Virus record (IMG/VR): IMGVR_UViG_3300003690_000049
Span: 1-33,959 of that record
Length of the DNA stretch: 33,959 nt
DNA from: a virus
Strand: one strand, 5' to 3'
Part shown: one piece after another, positions 1 through 7,100 of the stretch
Position numbering within the stretch: the stretch's first letter is position 1
Layout of the letters: each line of letters starts with the position of its first letter
Notes under the pieces: model-generated
Told to the model about the DNA's origin: nothing
What the model saw: the letters and a program-made list of their open reading frames with translations, nothing else
The model's database searches: none
Position numbers and translations under genes: made by a program

Positions 1-482
1 GGGCAGTCAATCGTCTGAGAAACGCTGTCCAACACAGCATCATGGGGTAGCGAATCGAAAAACTTGCTTACGTCAGCCTGTACGATGTACACGCTATCCC
101 AGCGACGCTGGGCTTTTCTGAGCATGCGCTGCAGGGCAAGCACCCCTGCTTGGGTGCCCTTGCCTTTGCGGCAGGCGTAGCTGTGATAGATAAATCTGCG
201 CTCAAATAGCGGTTCTACCAAGTCCACCACGGCGTGATGCAGCACCCGATCTTTAAACGGCGGGGCTTGAATCATCCGCATTTTAGGCTCCAGCACCACA
301 AACTCTCTGGCGCGGCCCGGTTGCCATGTTTTGTGAACCAAGTGGTTGTGAAGGTTTAGGAGGTTTTCTTCCAGGTTGGCGGTGTATTTCACCACCTCTG
401 GCCGGTAGCGCTTGCGCTTTCTGGCGGCATGATAGCCGCGCATGAGGTTATCGAAATCAATAATGTCTTGATAAAGCGACAC
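1..482 (-). CDS. DGR reverse transcriptase, N-terminal part (cut by window edge)
   Basis: Error-prone reverse transcriptase of a diversity-generating retroelement. It copies the template repeat RNA into cDNA that replaces the variable repeat of the tail-fibre gene. About 160 residues are visible from a GTG start at 482-480, chosen because AAGGA lies 7 nt upstream; the frame stays open back to a TAG near 545, and a TTG at 509 is an alternative. Visible motifs are PFKDRVLHHAVVDLVEP and SYACRKGKGTQAG (about residues 74-113), typical of DGR RTs such as that of Bordetella phage BPP-1, then ADVSKFFDSLPHDAVL (136-151) with the first catalytic Asp at 137. The YxDD motif lies outside the window. No ATG occurs in frame before residue 14. 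Order target-avd-TR-RT matches BPP-1. Confidence 0.9.
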   Translation of the reverse strand, partial: MSLYQDIIDFDNLMRGYHAARKRKRYRPEVVKYTANLEENLLNLHNHLVHKTWQPGRAREFVVLEPKMRMIQAPPFKDRVLHHAVVDLVEPLFERRFIYHSYACRKGKGTQAGVLALQRMLRKAQRRWDSVYIVQADVSKFFDSLPHDAVLDSVSQTIDC

Positions 483-641
483 CGCATTGTCCTTATGCAG
501 TTCGTGCAAAATGAAACGCGGCCACCCGTAGGCCGCCGCGCTCTATTGATGTTTCGCCGTGAAGCGAGGAAAGCCGCCCCGAGGGATGTGGCACTGCCCG
601 CCAACCCGTAGGCGGGCGGTTTCTGGCCGGTAAAGCGGTCG
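483..641 (-). other. Spacer between TR and RT with two hairpins sharing one loop
   Basis: Non-coding stretch downstream of the template repeat in the direction of transcription. In BPP-1 the corresponding spacer RNA folds and primes cDNA synthesis with RT and Avd. Two perfect hairpins are present: 518-536 (arms GCGGCC / GGCCGC, loop ACCCGTA) and 596-617 (arms GCCCGCC / GGCGGGC, loop AACCCGTA), written on the plus strand. The two stems differ, the loops are the same. Neither is followed by a T-run on the minus strand, so they are not simple terminators. Confidence 0.55.
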
Positions 642-752
642 CTCGCGAGACGCGCCCCGATGTTGCTGTTCGAGTTCGACGCCGAATTGTTGCAGTTCAC
701 GTACCAAAGCCCGGCATTCGCGCCATTGCTCCAGTTGCCGCCGACGTAGGGG
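642..752 (-). repeat. DGR template repeat (TR), 111 bp
   Basis: Donor sequence for mutagenic homing. It aligns without gaps to 1208-1318 at a constant offset of 566. I count 11 mismatches, at 663, 664, 669, 675, 688, 690, 691, 702, 717, 718 and 747; each is a T on the plus strand, that is an A in the coding (minus) sense. There are 24 such adenines in the TR. Similarity stops at 641/1207 and at 753/1319. Read in the frame of the target, TR is rich in Asn (AAC/AAT) and Tyr (TAC) codons, as in known DGR templates. The open frame running through it is not a gene. Confidence 0.95.
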
Positions 753-784
753 CACATCGAAATAAGCGACTTCCCTTTCTTGCT

Positions 785-1198
785 CTACTTGCTATAGCCC
801 TGCTTGGCCCGTTCGTGGCGCAGCCAGCCGCCAAGAATAGACCCCAGAGCGCTTATGTGTTCTGCCCAATCTCTATATTGGCGACCTGAGATATAGCCGT
901 ACCGCTCGGCCTTGCGCACCTTGCGGCGTAGTATCTCTATCTCAATATCCAAGTCGGTGAGGGTGGTTTTCTTCTGATAGCGCTTCCAGGCAGTGAGCGT
1001 GATCCGCTCGATACGCTCGATGCAAACCCGCACCTCTGCTGTTAATAGGTGTCGCTCGGCCTTGGGGAAATTCACTAAAGCGCGGCGACTATAATCTTCT
1101 AGCTCCTCAATTTTGGTAAGCATGCCCTCAAAGGGTCGAAGGTGTTGATACGGGGCGCTACCGCGCCCCTGAGCTTGACGCTGATTTGCCTGACTCAT
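785..1198 (-). CDS. avd: DGR accessory variability determinant (Avd)
   Basis: 137-residue basic, mostly helical protein that fits the Avd four-helix-bundle family, which forms a pentameric barrel, binds RT and the TR/spacer RNA, and is needed for mutagenic homing. The start ATG at 1198-1196 overlaps the TGA of the target gene (ATGA), which favours it over an upstream in-frame start inside VR. A Gln/Gly-rich N-terminus of about 25 residues precedes the helical body, with KIEELEDY, FPKAERHLLTAEVR, CIERIERI and DIEIEILRRKVRKAERYGYIS as consecutive amphipathic segments. It lies between VR and TR, as in BPP-1. Identification is by size, pattern and position. Confidence 0.85.
   Translation of the reverse strand: MSQANQRQAQGRGSAPYQHLRPFEGMLTKIEELEDYSRRALVNFPKAERHLLTAEVRVCIERIERITLTAWKRYQKKTTLTDLDIEIEILRRKVRKAERYGYISGRQYRDWAEHISALGSILGGWLRHERAKQGYSK
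1152..1169 (-). repeat. Perfect hairpin just downstream of VR, inside avd start
   Basis: Inverted repeat with 7-bp arms (GGGGCGC and GCGCCCC) around TACC on the plus strand, so the loop on the coding strand is GGTA. It begins 38 bp past the VR end in the direction of transcription. DGRs such as BPP-1 need a short hairpin or cruciform downstream of VR for efficient target recognition, with a spacer of only a few bp there. The longer distance here makes the assignment tentative. Confidence 0.4.
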
Positions 1199-3189
1199 GA
1201 CACGACCCTCGCGAGACGCGCCCCGATGCCGCTGCTCGAGGTCGACGCCGAATCGACGCAGTTCACGCACCAAAGCCCGGCAACCGCGCCATTGCTCCAG
1301 TTGCCGCCGACGAAGGGGTAATACTCCCCAGCATCACGCCACCGCACGTAGTCCGGCAGCGTGGCGGTGCTGTCGTTACTGGTTGAATAGGTGTCGGGGA
1401 TAAATTCTAGCGGGGCTGAATTGCGGAACGTGATGGGGTAAGTGGCGGCACCAGCGTTAGGAACGCTCTCGCCCGTACTTTGCCACGCGCCGTTATAGTC
1501 ACGCCGCTCAATGACACTATTGAGCGTACGGGCTCCGTCCATCCACTGATAGACGTTACCCCATAGCCCAACGATGCCGCGATACGTCGCTTGGGCTACG
1601 TCAGCGGCATCGACAGCGGCGGCGCTGGACTGATTAACGCGGCCCTCGCCCGTTTTCGTTTGGCTATCCATCGTCGCGTTTTCGACCAGGTATAACCACT
1701 GAATGGCCAGCCACATGTCGTAGTGGTGCAGCCTAAAGCCAGCGACGCCGCCCACGTTACGGGCCTCGGCATCTGCCAGGAACTGCGTCAAGCTGCGCGA
1801 TGCCGTTGGCGTAACGCCCGGCACAGACTGCAGCTTGCCGCCGCTGAGCGATGCCTGATATTTGCCGTACTGAAACGCGGGCACCTCGACGCCATCTAGC
1901 AGAAACGCAGGATGCACCTCATACCCCGCCAGCGGTTGGTCGCTAATCCACCACGCGGGGTCGCCGCCTGCGGTGCCGCGCTTTACGTAGAATTTCGGCA
2001 CTTCGACCATAGCCTGACCATCCACCGTGACATCTTGCATGCCGCCAAAAATCGGATGAGCGTTAAACCAGGAGGCGCTAGGAGTGGCAATGGTTGCGCC
2101 GGTATCGTCGATATGATCCCACGTACCGCCAGGGCCGCCCGTGGCGCGCAGCGCAACACCCATTACCTGGGCAGCTAGCACGGCGACAGTCTTGGTGTAG
2201 GTTGAGGTTGCCGCGCCCTTGTCGTCCACGGCGCGCACGCTAAAGGTGGCGGCTGTGTCGTCCGTCACGTCCGGGGCGGTAACGTCGATAATCTCACCCG
2301 CCGTAATGCCGGTCATTTTGGCAAACGCCAGCCCGCCCGCGTCAGTGATTTGATACGTGATTGGGTCGCCGTCTGGGTCACTAGCGCCGCTGAGCGATAC
2401 CTGAAACACGCTGTTCTTGGCTGCCTGCGTCGGAGCATTGATCGTGATAGGCCCGACCGGCGGGCGATTGCCCACTACTTCTGCGCTGATCGTTTGCGGG
2501 CGGCTACGGTTGCCCGCGTCATCGTACGCCCACGCTTTAGCGGTAACCGTTGAACCAATCGGCTCGTCTACAGTGCGCGAGAGCGTGGCGCTGCCTGCCG
2601 TGGCAGTAAACTGCTGGGTCACGCCATCCCACCATCGCACAATAAAAAACGCGATACTGCCGCCTGCGTGGCGAGAGGCGCCAGATGCCGAAACCTCCCA
2701 ACTGAACGTGGCCGCTGTTTGCGCGGCGCTGCTCAGCGCCACCTCCACGGCAGTCGTCGGTGCCTGCCAACTAAACCCGCCTTCATCATCGTCCACCGTG
2801 AGAACGTAGCCCTCATTACCGCTCAGCGCGGGCATATCCAGCTCGCCCGCTGCTTGATTCGCCCAGAACTCGGCCTCATTGCGCAGAGCCTGGGTTTGGT
2901 CTCTTAGCGTACTAGCGGCCTGCGCTTGTTGCTGAGCGGCGGCTGCGTCGCTAGCGGCATCCTCTGCGCGCTGCTCGGCTTGGCGCTGCGCCTCTTCGGC
3001 CTGCTGCCGCGCTTGGTCGGTCGCATCAAATACCAGCGCCGCCCAGGTTAGCGAGCTTTGCAGGTCTTCCGAAAACTGAGGCAGTTTGCCAAAAAACGCA
3101 TTGGCCGCAGGCTCGAACGCTTCGTCACCCATTTCGCGATTCGGGGCCGGGCCGGGGTTAATGATCGTGGGGGTTTCTGGAATGCTCAT
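1195..3189 (-). CDS. DGR target: variable tail fibre / receptor-binding protein
   Basis: 664-residue tail protein ending in the DGR variable repeat. N-terminus (about 1-45) is probably the attachment part. Residues about 55-115 are an Ala/Gln/Glu-rich coiled coil. About 245-335 is an Ig/cadherin-like domain (NRPPVGPITINAP, ASDPDGDPITYQI). The C-terminal 300 residues resemble the formylglycine-generating-enzyme / C-type-lectin fold of DGR variable proteins (VPKFYVKRG, GFRLHHYDMWLAIQWLYLVE, GIVGLWGNVYQWMDG, FVGGNWSNG, GIGARLA). Eight codons in VR differ from TR, giving Phe, Val, Cys, Val, Asp, Thr, Ser and Gly in place of Tyr or Asn. Start ATG overlaps the stop of the upstream gene (ATGA) and its own stop overlaps avd, so the three genes look translationally coupled. 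Likely receptor binder at the tail tip. Confidence 0.9.
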   Translation of the reverse strand: MSIPETPTIINPGPAPNREMGDEAFEPAANAFFGKLPQFSEDLQSSLTWAALVFDATDQARQQAEEAQRQAEQRAEDAASDAAAAQQQAQAASTLRDQTQALRNEAEFWANQAAGELDMPALSGNEGYVLTVDDDEGGFSWQAPTTAVEVALSSAAQTAATFSWEVSASGASRHAGGSIAFFIVRWWDGVTQQFTATAGSATLSRTVDEPIGSTVTAKAWAYDDAGNRSRPQTISAEVVGNRPPVGPITINAPTQAAKNSVFQVSLSGASDPDGDPITYQITDAGGLAFAKMTGITAGEIIDVTAPDVTDDTAATFSVRAVDDKGAATSTYTKTVAVLAAQVMGVALRATGGPGGTWDHIDDTGATIATPSASWFNAHPIFGGMQDVTVDGQAMVEVPKFYVKRGTAGGDPAWWISDQPLAGYEVHPAFLLDGVEVPAFQYGKYQASLSGGKLQSVPGVTPTASRSLTQFLADAEARNVGGVAGFRLHHYDMWLAIQWLYLVENATMDSQTKTGEGRVNQSSAAAVDAADVAQATYRGIVGLWGNVYQWMDGARTLNSVIERRDYNGAWQSTGESVPNAGAATYPITFRNSAPLEFIPDTYSTSNDSTATLPDYVRWRDAGEYYPFVGGNWSNGAVAGLWCVNCVDSASTSSSGIGARLARVVS
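1208..1318 (-). repeat. DGR variable repeat (VR), 111 bp
   Basis: Recipient copy at the 3' end of the tail-fibre gene. Same length as the TR and gap-free alignment. Every one of the 11 differences is at a template adenine and they alter eight codons. The last 19 bp in the coding direction (plus 1208-1226) are GC-rich and identical to the TR, as expected for the initiation-of-mutagenic-homing end. The gene stops 11 bp beyond VR. Confidence 0.95.
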
Positions 3190-4127
3190 GTCAGCCCTAC
3201 TATATCGAGTGTGCAGTTATGAAAGTGCAGGTGCGGGTACACCAAGCGCCAGTCTTCGTAAAATCCATAAATGATGGTGGGCTCGTACTGCTCTGCCCCA
3301 ATCCACAGCAGCGGCTCGGAGTCCCACTTAGCTAGGTAGCGCGCCAGGGCGTTACTGCGATTGCCGTCAACAGACACCTCGAACGACGCCAGCTTGGCGT
3401 TATCGCGCTTTAGCAGACGCACGCGCCCAAATTCGTCGCGCACGCGACGGGAAAACGACATAATGCCGGTACTAAACCCCCAGTAGAGCAAGCCAAGATC
3501 CCGCATGCGGCCCACCACGCATAGCCCGCAACGCACTACGTCCACCTGCGCGGGCACCGTGACCCGAATATCAGCGTTGTAGCTAGGCAGTCCGGTAAAT
3601 ACCGCATCAGTGTCCTGCTCTACCGGCTCAAAAAAATAGGCGTAGTAGCTGTTAATGCCGACCGTGCTGCGCAAGCTGCGGGTCGTGTCGTACACCACGT
3701 CGCCGCCTGAGATCACCTCAACACGCACTTCGTTGGCCCCCTCAATGCCCAGCAGCGCCAAGGCGTTGACAACACGTCCAGGGCGTATCACGAACTGCAG
3801 GCCATTACCGCCGTGCACCGGCATCGGCTCGCCAGATTCGGTAGGGTCGCCAATGATGCCGTTGAACACCGCCCACTGGTTGAGGCTGCCCACTAAGATC
3901 CATTTCTTGGGCTCTTGCTGCTCACCCTCGCTAGGCAGTACGCCTGTGACCTCTGCCACTGCCTCATAGATCTCAGTACCCTCTACCACCCTATCCCCTT
4001 GAGCGCCATTCGCGCCGGGGCTATACGCGGCGTTTGGGTCGTACTCAGGGATAGTGTCGGTAGGGGCGTTAGAGCTCACTAAGCGGTCGCCAGTGATGGG
4101 GCGAGGCTCTATCACTTTAATGCTCAT
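3186..4127 (-). CDS. Tail tip / baseplate-type protein of unknown exact role
   Basis: 313-residue protein without a family I can name with certainty. Residues 25-100 hold a small domain common in tail-associated proteins (YSPGANGAQGDRVVEGTEIYEAV, a carbohydrate-binding-like or chitin-binding-like turn), followed by a beta-rich middle part and a C-terminal part ending YPHLHFHNCTLDIVGL. No signal peptide or membrane segment. It sits directly between tape measure and the DGR fibre, and overlaps the fibre start by 4 bp, so it is most likely a tail-tip component that carries or contacts the fibre. In lambda this place is taken by M-L-K-I-J, which are not visible here. Confidence 0.5.
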   Translation of the reverse strand: MSIKVIEPRPITGDRLVSSNAPTDTIPEYDPNAAYSPGANGAQGDRVVEGTEIYEAVAEVTGVLPSEGEQQEPKKWILVGSLNQWAVFNGIIGDPTESGEPMPVHGGNGLQFVIRPGRVVNALALLGIEGANEVRVEVISGGDVVYDTTRSLRSTVGINSYYAYFFEPVEQDTDAVFTGLPSYNADIRVTVPAQVDVVRCGLCVVGRMRDLGLLYWGFSTGIMSFSRRVRDEFGRVRLLKRDNAKLASFEVSVDGNRSNALARYLAKWDSEPLLWIGAEQYEPTIIYGFYEDWRLVYPHLHFHNCTLDIVGLT

Positions 4128-4130
4128 GCC

Positions 4131-7100
4131 TTACTCCATGGTTTCGCGCCGCATCCGGTCAACGGTGCTGGCGATTTTGCTGGTGTGAGACGCCGTGCCT
4201 TTATTGATCGACTTCAGCTCGCTGACCTCCTTCTCCAGATTTTCGACGTGCTTGATGAGCTGCTGAAAGGCTTTAAGCATTTCGCCACCACCACCGCCGC
4301 TACCTGCAAAATCGCGGAACGCCTGCGCCGCCGGGGCGGGCAATACGGTTTCGCTTCGGTGCAGCTCTGCCCGGTAGCCGTCAAACGGCACCGACCACAG
4401 GCCATCGGCATGACTGCCATCTAGCTGATTGGCGTAGGTTCTTCGCAGCAGGTCAGCCGCACCTGAGCCCTGCACGGTGTGCGAGCCACCCCCAGGCGTG
4501 AAGTACGTGGCCGAATCACCGTTATCTACCACCCGGTACCCGCTGCCTGATGATGACGCGGCGCTAGCACGAGAAGCCTCTGAGGCCGCCTTTGCTGCCG
4601 ATGCCGCTGACGCCGCCGCCGAGGAAATGGCCGATGAAATAGCCGACTGCAGCCCGCCGATAGCCTCACCTACGCCCAGCACGCTGCCGTTGATACTTTC
4701 CAGCCACGCCATTTGCCCTAGCTCGTTTTCAATTTGCAGCTGTTGCTGAACCAGCATTGAGTCCAGCGACTCCATTTCGCGGGCATACTGACGCTCAGCC
4801 GCTTGCAGCTGATTTTCTAGGGCCTTTAGGGACTGCTCTTCTACGCTCACTTGCGCCTCGGCGCGCTCTTCCAGCGACGCAATCACGTTGGCGGTTTGGT
4901 AGAAGTCACGCTGGTAATCCGTAAACGATGAGAACAAGCCCTCCGAGGGCTCAGATACCACCCCTAGCGCCCGCTCTAATTGCGCAGAATCACCCAGACC
5001 GCCGCTGGCCAGCGTGGACTGCAGGTAGTCTTGAGCGGCGCGGCGTGAGGCCATGCTTTCACGGCGGCGGGCATTCAGCAGCGTATCGAGCGAGTTGCTC
5101 AGCGTGTCAGCCACTGCCGCGCTTTCCTGCATCGCCTGCTGAACGGTTGAGATGTTGGCGTTGATAGAGGCGGTCGTGGCACGGTAGGCGTTTTCCAGAA
5201 TCTGCCGCTCTGCATTGACCGCCTTTTCCACCTGCTGATACGCACCCTGCACATCACCCAATGCCCAGATATTCGACTGCAATGCTTGGTTACTCGGGTC
5301 CAGTCTAGCCAGCTCGCGGCGGCGTAGCTCTGCCGTATTGCCCTGCAGAGATAACAGCTCACGCTCCAATCCGGCCCGCTCGCGGGCAATATCCGCCATG
5401 GCGCGCATGGATTCGGCGTTGTCGTCTATCGCTTCGCCTGACTCCACCGCCGCCGCCCGCTGCTCTTCCATCGCCGCGATGTACTGCGCTAGCGGCCCAT
5501 TCAGTTGCAGGATTGTTGCTAGCTGCTCTTGCCCAGCCGCGCCCATCAGCTCCAGGCTTTCGACCACGTCCCGCACGCCCTCGCGGGTGGTGGGCAGCTC
5601 GCGACCCATGCTGGCAAACGTGCTGGAAAGATCTTCGGCAAGGTGCCGCAGCTTCTCCTCTTCGGTGTAGAACGCGTCGTAGAAACTACCCAGCGAAGCG
5701 TTCAGGTTGCCGACGCCACCCATGAGCTGCGCCATGCCATCGGCGGCGCGCATAGCCCCGGCGGCGCTGGCGTCGAACTGCAAATTAAGGCGGGCGCTAT
5801 TGCTGTCGAGGAGTTGCATGGCGTTAGCGGCCTGCACCACGCGCCCGGTGATTTGCTCGGCATTCAGCCCTAGGCCGCGCAGAGACGCGGAAAAATCACC
5901 GTCGATAACATCAACGACCGCCAATGTGCGCGTGGCAAGCTGGTTAGCGATCCCGGCGGCGTCGCTGGCGTTGAGCCGCACAGCACGCACTGCCTCTGTC
6001 ATCGCGTCAAGCTCTTGTTCGCTGCCCGCCACCGCTGCCAGGGCGTTATCCATCGCGGTGATGGAGTCGAGAAATGCTGTGGCATTCTCAAATCCGCCGA
6101 ACGTCTCTTCTAGTCGTGCTGTCCCCTCGTCGGTAAAGCCCACCGCGCCAAACGCTCCACGGGAAACAACACCTGAACCATAGTCTTCAAAAACACCATG
6201 ACCGCGAGTGTTAGAATCAACTGTAGCCAGCTCGAATTTAGGGGCGGTTTTACCTACCCACGGCATGGCCGCGCTGGCGGCACCCATCAAGCCGCCGCCT
6301 GCTTGGGCGGCACCAGCGGCAGCGCTGCCCGCCCAGCCGCTATACGCGCCCGTGGCGGAACCGGCCCACCCTGCCGCGCCATAGCCAGCAGCGGCGGTAG
6401 ACGCGGCAGACCCCGCGCCCCACAGGCCGCTAACGGTATCCCAGCCGCTTTTGAGCGAGCCGATAGAGCCAAGGTTGAAGCCGCCGCCACCTTGGCCACC
6501 TACACCGGGAATACCCAGCGCACCACCCATCTGCTGCGTAAACTGCACCACGATGGGCTTTAGGGTAGCTTGGTAGGCCAGCTCGGCTAGCAGGCGTTTG
6601 AAGCCGTCTAGCAGCTGGTCGGTAAAATCATCGAACGAATCGAACGCGCCAGCGAAGGCATCGGCAAACGTTTCATCAATGCGGTTGCTGGCTTCTTCCC
6701 ATGCCCGCGCCATTTCCTGCGCTGCCGGGTCGGCATCTAGCGCCAGCTGCTGCATTTCGTCGCGCACGCCACCCACCATGCGGGCGTACTGGTCACCGTC
6801 AATTTCGCCAGCGCGGTACATCTGGTTAATTTGCGCCAGTGCTTCGCGTAGCTGCTGCGCTTTTTGGTTGTGGCTGTCGTAGGTGCTGATTAGTGATTTA
6901 GATTGCTTTTCGTAATCCTCTGCACCCGTGGCGGCGCGCTGGTACTGCTCGGCATTCCAACGCACCGCTTCGCCGTAGGCTTCTTCGCTAATAGTGCCTT
7001 CGGCTAGGGCGCGATCAAGCACCGCTAGGCGTTCGACGTATTCCGCGTAGTCGGCTAGTAGCGGGTCCATCTCCTGCTGAACACCGGCAAGGGCTTTGGC

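Noticed and set aside
389-757. 122-residue open frame on the minus strand running through the template repeat
   Set aside because: It is the TR read in the target frame and then the spacer; no ribosome site, and its similarity to the fibre end is explained by TR/VR.
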